From the NCBI RefSeq assembly GCF_003569765.1, contig NZ_KZ983958.1:71045-135044 (forward strand): 64,000 nt of DNA. The letters are read 5' to 3'. Positions 1-9,040 of the stretch are shown in pieces (within the stretch, counting starts at the first letter, position 1; each line of letters opens with the position of its first letter). Below the pieces are notes generated by a model that saw nothing but the letters and a program-made list of their open reading frames with translations, had not been told where the DNA came from and searched no databases. The translations under genes were made by a program, and so were the position numbers. The DNA is from Caldimonas tepidiphila. GTDB taxonomy: Bacteria; Pseudomonadota; Gammaproteobacteria; Burkholderiales; Burkholderiaceae_C.

Positions 1-1
1 C

Positions 2-85
2 GGCGGCTGCTTCGTGTTCGACGAGCGCGAGGCGCTCGGCCACCGGCTGGAGCCGGCGAAGGACGGCGGCGAGCCGCAGGCCTGA
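2..85 (+). CDS. C-terminal end of an unidentified protein (partial)
   Basis: Only the last 27 codons of a plus-strand gene lie in the window. The frame is open from base 2 to a TGA at 83-85 and reads GGCFVFDEREALGHRLEPAK followed by DGGEPQA. Codon use is GC-rich at third positions like the neighbouring genes, so it looks coding. The fragment is too short to name a family. It converges on the DUF599 gene, with 58 bp between them and no clear terminator hairpin. Confidence 0.5.
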   Translation, partial: GGCFVFDEREALGHRLEPAKDGGEPQA

Positions 86-143
86 CCGCACTCGGCTGAG
101 GGGGAGCGATGCCGCCCGCAGCGCAGCCCGCGATGCCGGCTCC

Positions 144-851
144 TCAGGCCTTCAGCACCGCCAGCACCTCGGAATGGAACTCGCGCTGGTAGAGCACGTA
201 GACCACGCCCGCGGTGCCGAGCACGAACCACAGCGGCGAGACGAACCAGCCGAGCACCGCGAAGGCCATGTAGTAGGCGCGCAGCCCGTCGTTGAAGGCC
301 TCGGCCGCCATGCCGACGACACGCCCGGCCCGGTTCGCGAAGTCCTCCGCGGACACCTCGCCCGCCTCGAAGGCCTTGCGGTCCGGGGCGGAGGCCACCA
401 TCAGCGCGCCGAAGGTGTACTGGCGCAGCGACCAGGTGAAGCGGAAGAAGGCGTAGACGAACACGCCGGTCAGCACGACGAGCTTCAGGTCGAACACCAG
501 CACCGAGGTACGCGCGGCGAAGGGCAGCTCGCCCACGAGCTCGGTCGCCTTGTCGGTGGTGCCGAGCACCGCGAGCAGGCCGCCGATGATCAGGATCGTC
601 GTGGACGCGAAGAAGGACGGGCTGGTGGACAGGTTCTGCACCACCTGCCCGTCCACCACCCGGTTCTCGCGCTCGGCCACGCGCAGCATCCACAGCCGGC
701 GGTAGAAATTGGTGGTCGCGAGCAGTGTCTGCTCGCTCTGGCCGCGCCGCCGCGCGAACCACGCATACCCTGCCCAGCCGACGAAGAAGGCGGCAAGCGC
801 GAGCCAGTCGGCCAGCGGCATCACCGCCAGCAGCTTCAGTGCGATGTCCAT
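144..851 (-). CDS. DUF599 family membrane protein
   Basis: A 235-residue integral membrane protein of the DUF599 family, whose molecular role is unknown. Hydrophobic segments lie near residues 14-32, 80-97, 117-138 and 193-221. The middle carries the family's polar region with AFNDGLRAYYMAF just before the last membrane segment. The start chosen is the ATG at 851 (MDIALKLL), because the upstream open frame is arginine-rich shadow sequence antisense to the start of the pirin gene's 3' end. It lies 40 bp downstream of the pirin gene on the same strand and could be cotranscribed with it. Family assignment is fairly sure; function is not known. Confidence 0.8.
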   Translation of the reverse strand: MDIALKLLAVMPLADWLALAAFFVGWAGYAWFARRRGQSEQTLLATTNFYRRLWMLRVAERENRVVDGQVVQNLSTSPSFFASTTILIIGGLLAVLGTTDKATELVGELPFAARTSVLVFDLKLVVLTGVFVYAFFRFTWSLRQYTFGALMVASAPDRKAFEAGEVSAEDFANRAGRVVGMAAEAFNDGLRAYYMAFAVLGWFVSPLWFVLGTAGVVYVLYQREFHSEVLAVLKA

Positions 852-891
852 GAGCGGGCACTTTAACAAGCGCCCGGCCCGCCGCCGCCGC

Positions 892-1611
892 TCAGCGCCG
901 GCCCGACGCGCCCGGTGCGAGGTCGAAGACGATGACCTCGGCGTCCCGCCCACCGTCCAGCCGCAGCAACGCCTCGCCCTGCAGCTTCGCGGCGTCGCCC
1001 GTCTCGAGCGCCACGCCGTTGACCGACACGCTGCCGCGCGCGACATGCACGTAGGCAAGGCGCTGCGGGTCGAGCGCCAGCTCGGCCTGCTCGGCGCCGT
1101 CGAACAGGCCGACGTACATCGAGGCGTCCGCGTGCAGCCTCACCGAGCCCTCGCGGCCGTCGGGCGACGCGACGAGGCGCAGCCGGCCGCGCTTGTCCTC
1201 CGCGGGAAAGTCCTTCTGCTCGTAGCCGGGCTCGACGCCGCGGCGGTCCGGCTCGATCCAGATCTGCAGGAAGTGGGTGGTCTGCGTCACCGCGCGGTTG
1301 TACTCGCTGTGCAGGATGCCGCGTCCGGCGCTCATGCGCTGCACCTCGCCGGGACGGATCGTCGCGCCGTTGCCGATCGAGTCCTGGTGGCCGAGCTCGC
1401 CGTCGAGCACGTAGGAGATGATCTCCATGTCACGGTGTCCGTGCGTGCCGAAGCCGCGGCCCGGGGCCACCCGGTCCTCGTTGATGACGCGAAGGTTCCC
1501 CCAGCCCATGTGGGCCGGGTCGTGGTAGTCGGCGAAGGAGAAGCTGTGGAAGCTCTTGAGCCAGCCATGGTCGGCGTAGCCACGTTCAACGGATTTGCGC
1601 AGGGTGATCAT
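892..1611 (-). CDS. pirin family protein
   Basis: A 239-residue bicupin of the pirin family, non-haem Fe proteins some of which have quercetin dioxygenase activity or act as redox-sensing partners. The metal ligands are all present: His57 and His59 in GFGTHGHRDME, and His101 and Glu103 in ILHSEYN, matching the usual His-His-His-Glu set. The ATG at 1611 is preceded by a GGAGA ribosome-binding site, so the longer upstream frame is not used. The gene is divergent from a LysR-type regulator 112 bp away, an arrangement that usually means the regulator controls the pirin gene. The in vivo substrate cannot be read from sequence. Confidence 0.93.
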   Translation of the reverse strand: MITLRKSVERGYADHGWLKSFHSFSFADYHDPAHMGWGNLRVINEDRVAPGRGFGTHGHRDMEIISYVLDGELGHQDSIGNGATIRPGEVQRMSAGRGILHSEYNRAVTQTTHFLQIWIEPDRRGVEPGYEQKDFPAEDKRGRLRLVASPDGREGSVRLHADASMYVGLFDGAEQAELALDPQRLAYVHVARGSVSVNGVALETGDAAKLQGEALLRLDGGRDAEVIVFDLAPGASGRR

Positions 1612-1723
1612 TCGGTCTCTCCGGTCTTTGCTTCGGCCCTGCGGACAATGTAGGCGCGCCGGACGCTTCCATCGAGAGAAGGGCCTTGATGGCATCATTC
1701 AAAGTCCTTGAAGGACGAGCCCG

Positions 1724-2704
1724 ATGAACGAGCGCCGCAGCGTGCTGACCCCCGATGCCCTGACGATGATGGATGCGATCGCGCGCACCGGCAGCTTCGC
1801 CGCGGCCGCGCGCGAGATCGGCAAGGTGCCGTCAGCGCTGACCTACAGCGTGCGCCAGCTCGAGGAGGCGCTCGACGTGCTGCTGTTCGACCGCCGCTCG
1901 CGCCAGGCACGGCTGACCGCCGCGGGCGAGGAGCTGCTGCACGAGGGCCGGCGCCTGCTGCAGGAGATCGACGCGGTGGCCAACCGCGTCCAGCGCGTTG
2001 CCACCGGCTGGGAGACGCAGCTGACGATCGCAGTGGACAACGCAATGGCCATGGGCCCGCTGCTCGAGCTGGTCGAGGCCTTCTACGCGACGCCGTCGAG
2101 CCTGCCCGCGCCGGGCGGCAGCCGGAAGGCACTCGGGCCGCCCACGCGGCTGAAGCTGCGCAACGAGGTGCTGTCCGGCACCTGGGAGGCCCTGCTGTCG
2201 GGCCAGGCCGACCTCGCGATCGGCACCTCGGGCGAGGCCGCTCCCTCGGTGCGCTCGGAGCTGCTCGGCGAACTGCCCTTCGTCTTCGTCGTCGCCCCGC
2301 ACCATCCGCTCGCCGCCGCCCCGGAGCCGCTCTCGCCCACCGAGATCGCCGCGCACCGCATCATCGCGGTGGCCGACACCGCGCGCGAGCTCGCGCCGCT
2401 GACGATCGGCGTGCTGCCGGGGCAGGACGTGCTGACGATGCCGACGCTGTCCGCGAAGCTCGAGGCGCAGCTGCGCGGGCTCGGCTGCGGCTCGCTGCCG
2501 GAGCCCTTGGTGCGCCGCCACGTGCAGGCCGGCCGCCTGGTGGTGAAGGCGACCGAGGCGGTGCGGCCGCCGATCCGCGTGCACTACGCCTGGCGGCAGG
2601 CCGCGGGGCGGCCGGGGCTGGCGCTGGCCTGGTGGCTGGACCAGCTGCGCAGCCCGGCGACGCGCCGCGCGCTGCTCGAGCAGCACGAGGGGCTGATCCT
2701 GTGA
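1724..2704 (+). CDS. LysR-family transcriptional regulator
   Basis: A 326-residue LysR-type regulator. The N-terminal winged helix-turn-helix covers about residues 10-70 ([20 protein letters not shown] then [15 protein letters not shown]), followed by a linker helix and a periplasmic-binding-protein-like effector domain from about residue 95. It is divergent from the pirin gene, so autoregulation and control of pirin from the shared 112-bp spacer is the obvious inference. Its stop overlaps the GTG start of gluQ by 4 bp (GTGA), so the two are probably translationally coupled, although their functions look unrelated. The effector molecule is unknown. Confidence 0.93.
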   Translation: MNERRSVLTPDALTMMDAIARTGSFAAAAREIGKVPSALTYSVRQLEEALDVLLFDRRSRQARLTAAGEELLHEGRRLLQEIDAVANRVQRVATGWETQLTIAVDNAMAMGPLLELVEAFYATPSSLPAPGGSRKALGPPTRLKLRNEVLSGTWEALLSGQADLAIGTSGEAAPSVRSELLGELPFVFVVAPHHPLAAAPEPLSPTEIAAHRIIAVADTARELAPLTIGVLPGQDVLTMPTLSAKLEAQLRGLGCGSLPEPLVRRHVQAGRLVVKATEAVRPPIRVHYAWRQAAGRPGLALAWWLDQLRSPATRRALLEQHEGLIL

Positions 2705-3633
2705 GCGGCGCAAGCTACACCGGGCGCTTCGCGCCCTCGCCCACCGGGCCGCTGCATGCCGGCTCGCTGGTCGCGGCGCTCGCGAGCTGGCTCGACGCGC
2801 GCGCGCACGGCGGGCGCTGGCTGGTGCGCATCGAGGACGTCGACACGCCGCGCTGCGTGCCGGGCGCCGACGAACTCATCCTGAAGCAGCTCGCCGCCTG
2901 CGGGCTGCTGCCCGACGAGCCGCCGGTGTGGCAGTCGCGGCGCGGGGATCTCTACCAGGCCGCGCTCGAGCGGCTGCTTTCCTCGGGCTGGGCCTATCCC
3001 TGCGGCTGCTCGCGGCGCGACATCGAGGCGGCGGCGCAGGCGCGGGGCCTGGCGCGCTCGCGCCACGGCGAGCGCATCTACCCCGGCACCTGCCGGCCGG
3101 CGCGTGGCGGCCTGCACGGCCGCGAGGGCCGCTCGGTGCGGCTGCTTGCGGCGCCCTCGCCCGACGCGCCTGAAAACGCGCCGCTGTGGATCGAGTGGCA
3201 GGACCGCCGGCTCGGGCCGCAGCGCCAGGACGTGGCGGCCGAGGTCGGCGACTTCGTGCTCAGGCGCGCCGACGGGCTGTGGGCCTACCAGCTCGCGGTG
3301 GTGGTGGACGACGCGCTGCAGGGCGTCAGCGACGTGGTGCGCGGCGAGGACCTCGCGGACAACACGCCGCGCCAGATCCACCTGCAGCGCCGCCTCGGGC
3401 TGCCGACGCCGCGCTACCTGCACACGCCGCTGGTGCTGGGCGCGAACGGCGAGAAGCTGTCGAAGCAGAACGGCGCCGCGGCACTGGAACTGGACGATCC
3501 GGTCGAAGCCTTGGCGCAGGCCGGCCGGGCCCTGGGACTGCCGCCGCTCGCACCCGCCGCGTCGGCAGCGGAATGGCTGGCGAAGGCGGTGGCGGCGTGG
3601 CAGGCGCGCTGGCGGGTGCGGGACGGGGTCTAG
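2701..3633 (+). CDS. gluQ: glutamyl-Q tRNA(Asp) synthetase
   Basis: A truncated glutamyl-tRNA synthetase paralogue of 310 residues that attaches glutamate to the queuosine base at position 34 of tRNA(Asp). The class I catalytic core is complete, with [15 protein letters not shown] near residues 9-23 (HIGH-like) and KLSKQN from Lys252 (KMSKS-like). The zinc site Cys101, Cys103, Tyr127, Cys131 is present. The anticodon-binding domain of true GltX is absent, as expected for this family. The GTG start overlaps the LysR stop by 4 bp, and that coupling supports the start choice. Confidence 0.95.
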   Translation: MSGASYTGRFAPSPTGPLHAGSLVAALASWLDARAHGGRWLVRIEDVDTPRCVPGADELILKQLAACGLLPDEPPVWQSRRGDLYQAALERLLSSGWAYPCGCSRRDIEAAAQARGLARSRHGERIYPGTCRPARGGLHGREGRSVRLLAAPSPDAPENAPLWIEWQDRRLGPQRQDVAAEVGDFVLRRADGLWAYQLAVVVDDALQGVSDVVRGEDLADNTPRQIHLQRRLGLPTPRYLHTPLVLGANGEKLSKQNGAAALELDDPVEALAQAGRALGLPPLAPAASAAEWLAKAVAAWQARWRVRDGV

Positions 3634-3711
3634 CGGTGCGGCACGGCGGCCAGGGTGCGGCCTGCCGCACGGTGTCGTCGCGCACCGGGGACCGGGAACG
3701 ACCCCGGTCTC

Positions 3712-3738
3712 GGGTCGCGTCGCTGCGGGACGCGACCC
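3712..3738. terminator. GC-rich hairpin between converging genes
   Basis: A perfect 10-bp inverted repeat, GGGTCGCGTC and GACGCGACCC, with a 7-nt loop sits in the 188-bp gap between gluQ and the converging small gene at 3822. There is no T-run on either side, so an intrinsic terminator is only a possibility. The rest of the gap is GC-rich without recognisable features. Confidence 0.35.
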
Positions 3739-3821
3739 CGGAAATCGGGCAAGGGCCGAGGGCCGGGGCCTCGCCGGGGCGCGGCCCCGGTGGGGCGCTG
3801 CCGCATGCGAGGCGGGCGCAC

Positions 3822-4088
3822 TCAGCGCCGCGCCATGTCGTCGACCTGGGCGTACAGCTCGTCGATCGTCGCGGCGAGGTCGATCAGGCGCAGCTCGGCA
3901 TTGCGCAGTTCGCGCCCGAGCATCGAGAGGGCCTCGGCCATCTCGGGGGACGGCGCCTGGCTGGCCATCGCGACGGCGGCCTTGGGCAGGGCGCTAGCGT
4001 CGAACAGCGCGGGACGGGCCAATTTCGGCAGGCCGCGCTCTTCGCGGTAGCGCACCAGATCGATCACGGCGCAGGCATTGGTGGTCAT
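3822..4088 (-). CDS. small hypothetical protein with C-terminal helix
   Basis: An 88-residue protein I do not recognise. It starts at an ATG at 4088 preceded by GGGAGA seven bases upstream. The N-terminal part is mixed (MTTNACAVIDLVRYREERG). The C-terminal 40 residues look like one amphipathic, possibly coiled-coil, helix with regularly spaced leucines and isoleucines (GRELRNAELRLIDLAATIDE). There is no signal peptide or membrane segment. It stands alone, convergent with gluQ, downstream of an unusually AT-rich 220-bp region containing repeats and a possible sigma-54-type promoter. A small regulatory or structural protein is a guess only. Confidence 0.65.
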   Translation of the reverse strand: MTTNACAVIDLVRYREERGLPKLARPALFDASALPKAAVAMASQAPSPEMAEALSMLGRELRNAELRLIDLAATIDELYAQVDDMARR

Positions 4089-4150
4089 GGAATCTCCCAG
4101 AGAAGCCACGTCGGTTTTCAGACGTGCCAGTTGATTGTGCGACTTCCCGC

Positions 4151-4263
4151 TACACGCCACACACAAATGATGCAGCAAAGTAACGATTAATTCACACTTT
4201 GCCCGGGCATGGTATTTGCCACTTCCGCGCGTCCATGTTAATAGTGTAGGTATTACACGCCAC
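4151..4263. repeat. pair of 10-bp direct repeats TACACGCCAC
   Basis: The sequence TACACGCCAC occurs at 4151-4160 and again at 4254-4263, flanking a locally AT-rich segment upstream of the small gene at 3822. The second copy overlaps the dyad GTGTA-N5-TACAC at 4244-4258. Repeated sites of this kind in a promoter region could bind a regulator; nothing else supports that. Confidence 0.35.
4207..4222 (-). promoter_or_regulatory. possible sigma-54 type promoter
   Basis: Read on the minus strand the sequence is TGGCAAATACCATGCC, with GG and GC separated by exactly 10 bases as in the -24/-12 promoter class. The -24 part matches TGGCA of TGGCAC and the -12 part is ATGC instead of TTGC. It lies about 120 bp upstream of the start at 4088. 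No enhancer-binding protein gene is nearby, so this is a weak call. Confidence 0.2.
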
Positions 4264-4312
4264 TTGGAGCCCTCCAGGCGCCGCGAGAACGCCCCGTCTC
4301 GCCCCTGCGGTT

Positions 4313-4888
4313 TCAGATCTTCAGCAGGTGCTCGCGGTAGTAGAGCAGCTCGTCGATCGACTCGTGGATGTCGGCGAGCGCCGTGTGCTTCTGCGCCTTC
4401 TTGAAGCCGCCCATCACCTCGGGCTTCCAGCGCTTGCCGAGCTCCTTGAGCGTGCTGACGTCGAGGTTGCGGTAGTGGAAGAAGGCCTCGAGCTGCGGCA
4501 TGTAGTTGGCGAGGAAGCGCCGGTCCTGGCAGATCGAGTTGCCGCACATCGGCGAGGTGGACTTGGGCACGTAGGCGCGCAGGAACTCGATCACCCGCGC
4601 CTGCGCCTCGTCCTCGGTGACGGTGGAGGCCTTCACGCGCTCGATCAGGCCGCTCCTGCCGTGGGTCCCCTTGTTCCAGGCGTCCATGCCGTCGAGCAGC
4701 GCGTCGCTCTGGTGCACGGCGAACACCGGGCCCTCGACGCGCACCGACAGCTGCGCATCGGTGACGACGACGGCCACCTCGATGATGCGGTCGGTGGCGG
4801 GGTTGAGCCCGGTCATCTCCAGGTCGATCCAGATCAGGTTCTGGTCGCTCGAGGCGAGCGCGGGGGCGGCAGGGGGCGTGAGGGTCAT
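4313..4888 (-). CDS. orn: oligoribonuclease
   Basis: A 191-residue DEDDh 3'-5' exoribonuclease that degrades short oligoribonucleotides, including pGpG from cyclic-di-GMP breakdown. Exo I is [13 protein letters not shown] with Asp22 and Glu24. The conserved [13 protein letters not shown] follows, and the C-terminal [15 protein letters not shown] supplies the catalytic His and Asp. It is about ten residues longer at the N terminus than usual. AGGAGC lies just upstream of the ATG at 4888. It is divergent from the M48 protease gene with 105 bp between starts. Confidence 0.97.
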   Translation of the reverse strand: MTLTPPAAPALASSDQNLIWIDLEMTGLNPATDRIIEVAVVVTDAQLSVRVEGPVFAVHQSDALLDGMDAWNKGTHGRSGLIERVKASTVTEDEAQARVIEFLRAYVPKSTSPMCGNSICQDRRFLANYMPQLEAFFHYRNLDVSTLKELGKRWKPEVMGGFKKAQKHTALADIHESIDELLYYREHLLKI

Positions 4889-4993
4889 GAAGGCTCCTTT
4901 TTTCAGGCGGCGATTCTCGGCGATCTCCCGGCATCGGGGGCAAGCGGGACGCCCGCGCGTCGCCCCCGGGCGCTGCGCCTACACTGAGGCCCC

Positions 4994-6289
4994 ATGGAAT
5001 CGACCCTGCTCATGATGGCCTTCGCGGCCGCCCTGCTCGCCTCGGTGGCGCTCAAGCACTGGCTCGCCGGGCGCCAGATGCGCCATATCGCGCAGCACCG
5101 CCACGCGGTGCCGGCCTCCTTCGCGGCCACCGTGTCGCTCGCCGCGCACCAGAAGGCGGCCGACTACAGCATCGCGAAGCTGCGCTTCGGCATGCTCGCG
5201 AGCACCTTCTCCGCCGCGGTGCTGCTCGGCTGGACGCTGCTCGGCGGGCTCGACGCGCTCAACAGCGTGGTGCGCGACGCGGTGCAGCCGCGCTTCGGCG
5301 ACATGGCCTACCAGCTCGCGCTGCTCGGCGCCTTCGCCGCGATCGGCGGCCTGCTCGAGCTGCCCTTCGAGATCTGGAGCACCTTCCGCCTCGAGCAGCG
5401 CTTCGGCTTCAACCGCATCACCCCGAAGCTCTTCGTTGCCGACCTGCTCAAGGGCCTGGTGGTCGGCACGCTGCTCGGCCTGCCGATCGCCGCGCTGATC
5501 CTGTGGCTGATGGGCGCGGCCGGCAGCCTCTGGTGGCTGTGGGCCTGGGGCGCCTGGGTGGGCTTCAACCTGCTGATGCTGGTGATCTTCCCGACCGTGA
5601 TCGCGCCGCTCTTCAACAAGTTCGAGCCGCTGCAGGACGAGGCGCTCAAGGCGCGCGTCGAGGCGCTGATGAGCCGCTGCGGCTTCGCCGCGAAGGGCCT
5701 GTTCGTGATGGACGGCAGCCGCCGCTCGGCGCACGCCAACGCCTACTTCACCGGCTTCGGCGCCGCCAAGCGCGTGGTGTTCTTCGACACGCTGCTCGCG
5801 CGCCTGTCGCCGGCGGAGGTCGAGGCGGTGCTCGCGCACGAGCTCGGCCACTTCCGCCACCGCCACGTGCTCAAGCGCATCGCGATGATCTTCGGCGTGA
5901 GCCTGCTCGGCTTCGCGCTGCTCGGCTGGCTGTCCAACCAGGTCTGGTTCTACACCGGCCTCGGGGTGCGGCCGAACATGGAGGCGCCCAACGACGCGCT
6001 GGCGCTGCTGCTGTTCATGCTCGCCGGCCCGGTGTTCATGTACTTCGTGTCGCCGCTGATGGCGACGCTGTCGCGGCGCCACGAGTTCGAGGCCGACGCC
6101 TACGCCTGCGCGCAGGCCGACGGCCGCCATCTGGCCGGCGCGCTGCTCAAGCTCTACGAGGACAACGCCTCGACGCTGACGCCGGACCCGCTGTACGTGC
6201 GCTTCTACTACTCGCACCCGCCCGCCACCGAGCGGCTGGCGGCGATGCGGCGGCTGAGCGCCGCCTCCAGCGCCGCGGCGGCCGCATGA
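4994..6289 (+). CDS. M48 family metalloprotease (CAAX prenyl protease type)
   Basis: A 431-residue integral membrane zinc protease of the M48A (Ste24-like) family. It has an N-terminal multi-pass region (about residues 1-200) followed by the catalytic core with HELGH at 282-286 and the third zinc ligand in HEFEADAYA (Glu364). Bacteria lack prenylated CAAX proteins of the yeast type, so the true substrate is probably a membrane protein. GAGG lies upstream of the ATG, and a TACACT -10-like hexamer sits at 4980-4985. Its stop overlaps the rsgA start (ATGA), so the two are coupled. Confidence 0.94.
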   Translation: MESTLLMMAFAAALLASVALKHWLAGRQMRHIAQHRHAVPASFAATVSLAAHQKAADYSIAKLRFGMLASTFSAAVLLGWTLLGGLDALNSVVRDAVQPRFGDMAYQLALLGAFAAIGGLLELPFEIWSTFRLEQRFGFNRITPKLFVADLLKGLVVGTLLGLPIAALILWLMGAAGSLWWLWAWGAWVGFNLLMLVIFPTVIAPLFNKFEPLQDEALKARVEALMSRCGFAAKGLFVMDGSRRSAHANAYFTGFGAAKRVVFFDTLLARLSPAEVEAVLAHELGHFRHRHVLKRIAMIFGVSLLGFALLGWLSNQVWFYTGLGVRPNMEAPNDALALLLFMLAGPVFMYFVSPLMATLSRRHEFEADAYACAQADGRHLAGALLKLYEDNASTLTPDPLYVRFYYSHPPATERLAAMRRLSAASSAAAAA

Positions 6290-7200
6290 GCCGCCACGTC
6301 GAGCTCGATGTCGGGCTGGTGGTGGCCGGCCACGGCCGCCACTACATCGTCGAGACGCCGGAGGGTCGGCGCATCCCCTGCCATCCGCGCGGCAAGAAGA
6401 GCGACTGCGTGGTCGGCGACCGCGTGCGCTGGCAGCCGACCAACGTCGCCGGCGACGAGGGCGTGATCGAGCAGGTGGAGCCTCGGCGCAACCTGCTGTT
6501 CCGCCAGGACGAGTGGAAGACGAAGTCCTTCGCCGCCAACCTCGACCAGCTGCTGGTGCTGGTGGCGTCGGAGCCGGTGTTCAGCGAGTCGCAGCTCAGC
6601 CGCGCGCTGATCGCTGCCGAGTCGGCCGGCATCCCGGCGCTGATCGCGCTCAACAAGATCGACCTGCCGGCCGCCGACGCGGCACGGGAGCGGCTCGCGC
6701 CCTACCGCGCGATGGGCTACGAGCTGCTCGAGGTGGCGCTCAAGGCACGGCCCGACGAGTCCCGGGCACTGCTCGGGCCGCGCCTGCACGGGCGCAGCAC
6801 GCTGGTGCTCGGCCCCTCGGGCACGGGCAAGAGCACGCTGATCAACCTGATGGTGCCGGCCGCCACGGCGCAGGTCGGCGAGATCTCGCAGGCGCTGAAC
6901 TCGGGCCGCCACACCACCACCTCGACGCAGTGGTACTGGATGGACGAGGCGCACGAGAGCGGGCTGATCGACTCGCCGGGCTTCCAGGAGTTCGGGCTGC
7001 GGCAGATCGAGCCGGCCGAGCTGCCGCGCCTGATGCCCGACATCGCCGCGCACACCGCGGGCTGCCGCTTCTACAACTGCACCCACCGGCACGAGCCGGG
7101 CTGCGCGGTGCGCGCGGCGCTGGAACGCGGCGAGATCACGCCCTCGCGCATGCGCATCTACGAGGAGATCGCGGACGAGCTGGCGCAGCGGCGCTGGTGA
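6286..7200 (+). CDS. rsgA: ribosome small subunit-dependent GTPase A
   Basis: A 304-residue circularly permuted GTPase that acts in late maturation of the 30S subunit. An N-terminal OB-fold spans about residues 1-70. The G motifs come in permuted order: ALNKID (G4), then GPSGTGKST (G1 P-loop), the switch region HTTTSTQ, and DSPGF (G3). The C-terminal zinc site reads CRFYNCTHRHEPGC. The ATG overlaps the stop of the M48 protease by 4 bp, which fixes the start and implies coupled translation. Confidence 0.97.
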   Translation: MSRHVELDVGLVVAGHGRHYIVETPEGRRIPCHPRGKKSDCVVGDRVRWQPTNVAGDEGVIEQVEPRRNLLFRQDEWKTKSFAANLDQLLVLVASEPVFSESQLSRALIAAESAGIPALIALNKIDLPAADAARERLAPYRAMGYELLEVALKARPDESRALLGPRLHGRSTLVLGPSGTGKSTLINLMVPAATAQVGEISQALNSGRHTTTSTQWYWMDEAHESGLIDSPGFQEFGLRQIEPAELPRLMPDIAAHTAGCRFYNCTHRHEPGCAVRAALERGEITPSRMRIYEEIADELAQRRW

Positions 7201-7229
7201 GAAACGCGCCGGGGACGCGCCCGGGCGCC

Positions 7230-8219
7230 TCAGCCGATCAGGTTCGCCAGCGACAGCAGCGCCAGCAGCAGCATCCACAGCACCACCGAGCGCCACACCA
7301 GCCCGACGATCGAGCGCAGGTGCGCGCCCTCGGGCGGCAGCCCGCCGGTGGAGCCGGCGGCCGCCATCGTCTCGGCGGCGGCGCCGCTCTCGAAGGTCTT
7401 GGTGCGGTCCACCGTCAGCGCCGGCGCGCTGTCGCCGCCGAGGCGCACGCCGACCGCGCCGGAGGCGGCCGCAAGCAGGATGCCGTCGTTGCCGTGCCGC
7501 CACAGCCCGGCATAGCGCCGCCAGCTGTCGACCGCCTCCTCGAAGTTGCCGACCACCGCGAAGCCGAAGGCCGTCATGCGGGCCGGGATGTGGTCGAGCC
7601 AGGCGAAGAGCTGCGCGGCGATGTCCTTGAGCCGCTCGTTGATCGGCACGCCCGCGGTGCGGCTGCGGTAGGACCAGTAGCGGCTGGAGAACTCGGCCAT
7701 GCGGTAGAGCACCGCGCCGGCCGGGCCGGCGCCGAGCGAGGCGAGCACGACGAACCAGAAGAACACGCCGAACACGTGCCGGTGCGCCGCGAGCAGCGAA
7801 TGCTCGATCACGTGACGCAGCAGCTCGGTGCGCGGCAGCTCGCTCGCGTCGAGATGGCGCCACTCGGCCAGCAGCGCCCGCGCGCTCGTCTCGTCGCCGC
7901 GCTCGAGCGCGTCGCGGATGTCGGTGAAGTAGTGGCTGAACTGCCGGAAGCCGAGCGTGAGGTAGAGCACCAGCACGTTCCACGCGAGCGCGAGCAGGCT
8001 GCTGTGCGGGTCGAGCAGCTCGTGCACGCCCCAGGCCAGCAGCGTCGGCACCGCGACCGTGACCCCCCACACCACCCAGGCGTGCGCCTCGCGGCCCGCG
8101 TCGAAGTTGCGCCCCGTCCAGTGCACCCAGCCGACCAGCGCTTCATGGACCCAGTTGCCGCCACGCAGGGGCTTGAGCTGCTCGATCAGCAGGGCAAACA
8201 GCACGGAGAAGAAACTCAT
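7230..8219 (-). CDS. CobD/CbiB-like membrane protein
   Basis: A 329-residue membrane protein related to CobD/CbiB (adenosylcobinamide-phosphate synthase) but found in betaproteobacteria without cobalamin genes beside it, as here. Hydrophobic segments lie at the N terminus, around residues 50-90 and 150-175, and at the extreme C terminus (SVVLWMLLLALLSLANLIG). The conserved stretches HYFTDIRDALERGD, YWSYRS and LDHIPARMTAFGFA are family hallmarks. A role in cobamide synthesis should not be assumed. It converges on rsgA with 29 bp between stops and lies 25 bp downstream of the Nudix gene, so cotranscription with that gene is likely. Confidence 0.82.
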   Translation of the reverse strand: MSFFSVLFALLIEQLKPLRGGNWVHEALVGWVHWTGRNFDAGREAHAWVVWGVTVAVPTLLAWGVHELLDPHSSLLALAWNVLVLYLTLGFRQFSHYFTDIRDALERGDETSARALLAEWRHLDASELPRTELLRHVIEHSLLAAHRHVFGVFFWFVVLASLGAGPAGAVLYRMAEFSSRYWSYRSRTAGVPINERLKDIAAQLFAWLDHIPARMTAFGFAVVGNFEEAVDSWRRYAGLWRHGNDGILLAAASGAVGVRLGGDSAPALTVDRTKTFESGAAAETMAAAGSTGGLPPEGAHLRSIVGLVWRSVVLWMLLLALLSLANLIG

Positions 8220-8244
8220 GGCCGGATGATACCGACGCGTCCGC

Positions 8245-8931
8245 TTACAGCATCAGGAAGCGATAGAGGTTGCGCAGCATCGCGGCGGTCGCGCCCCAGA
8301 TGAAGTAGCGGTGGCGCCCGGCCCCGCCGTCCTCGTGCGGCCAGGGCATCGACAGGAACTCGCGCCGGCCGCCCTCGAACTCGAAGACATGGCGGCGGTG
8401 GTGCGCCGGCTGCATCAGGAAGGCGAGCGGCACCTCGAACACCTCGTCGACCTCGAAGGGGTCGGGGCGCAGCTCGAAGCCCGGCCGCACCAGCGCCACC
8501 ACCGGCGTGACGACGAAGGCCGTCACGGTCGTGTAGGGCGGCATCGTGCCGATCACCTCGACATGGCGGCGATCCAGGCCGGTCTCCTCCTCGGCCTCGC
8601 GCAGCGCGGTGGCGGCGGCGTCGGCGTCCTGCGGCTCGCTGCGCCCGCCGGGAAAGCTGATCTGCCCGGCATGGGCGCGCAGGTGCGCGGTGCGCTGCGT
8701 CAGCAGCACCGTGGGCTGCTCGCGCAGCACGATCGGCACCAGCACCGCGGCGGGGACCGGCGGCCGGTCGTACAGGCGCGGCTCGGCGGCGAGCTCCGGC
8801 TGCCAGTCGGCGGGCGGATGGCGGAAGCGCTCGCGCAGCGCGTCGGGCTGCAGGCGCTCGGCCGGCACCGGCGGCAGGTGCGTGTCGGTGCCGAGCACCG
8901 GCACGCTGCGGGGATCGGTGATCAGCGCCAT
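8245..8931 (-). CDS. CoA pyrophosphatase (Nudix hydrolase)
   Basis: A 228-residue Nudix hydrolase of the CoA pyrophosphatase (NudL/YeaB) type, predicted to split CoA into 4'-phosphopantetheine and 3',5'-ADP. The family block LLTQRTAHLRAHAGQISFPG is followed by the Nudix box ending ALREAEEETGL. About 50 extra residues precede the domain. It reads in the same direction as the rplS operon but is separated from it by a strong terminator at 8951-8988, and is 25 bp upstream of the CobD-like gene. Confidence 0.93.
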   Translation of the reverse strand: MALITDPRSVPVLGTDTHLPPVPAERLQPDALRERFRHPPADWQPELAAEPRLYDRPPVPAAVLVPIVLREQPTVLLTQRTAHLRAHAGQISFPGGRSEPQDADAAATALREAEEETGLDRRHVEVIGTMPPYTTVTAFVVTPVVALVRPGFELRPDPFEVDEVFEVPLAFLMQPAHHRRHVFEFEGGRREFLSMPWPHEDGGAGRHRYFIWGATAAMLRNLYRFLML

Positions 8932-8950
8932 GGGAGACGATCAGGAGCCC

Positions 8951-8988
8951 AAAGAAAAAACCGCCGCGGCGCGAGGCACACGGCGGTT
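8951..8988 (-). terminator. intrinsic terminator of the rpsP-rplS operon
   Basis: On the minus strand, AACCGCCG and CGGCGGTT form an 8-bp stem with a loop of about 14 nt, followed directly by a run of T (the A-rich stretch 8951-8960 on the plus strand). It lies 52 bp past the rplS stop, exactly where the operon should end. Confidence 0.85.
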
Positions 8989-9040
8989 TGCGTCGACACC
9001 CGCGGGGCGGGCATCGGGGACCGGAAGGCGGCCGTCCGGA

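Noticed and set aside
3634..3821. Possible small gene between gluQ and the 88-residue gene
   Set aside because: No frame with a start and ribosome-binding site; the region is a hairpin and plain GC-rich DNA.
4979..6217. 412-codon minus-strand frame antisense to the M48 protease
   Set aside because: Composition is His/Gln/Glu/Arg-rich antisense of the protease, which has clear HELGH and membrane helices.
7230..8219. Assigning this gene as cobalamin synthesis cobD/cbiB
   Set aside because: Only membrane-protein similarity supports it, and no cobalamin genes are near; such relatives occur widely without that pathway.
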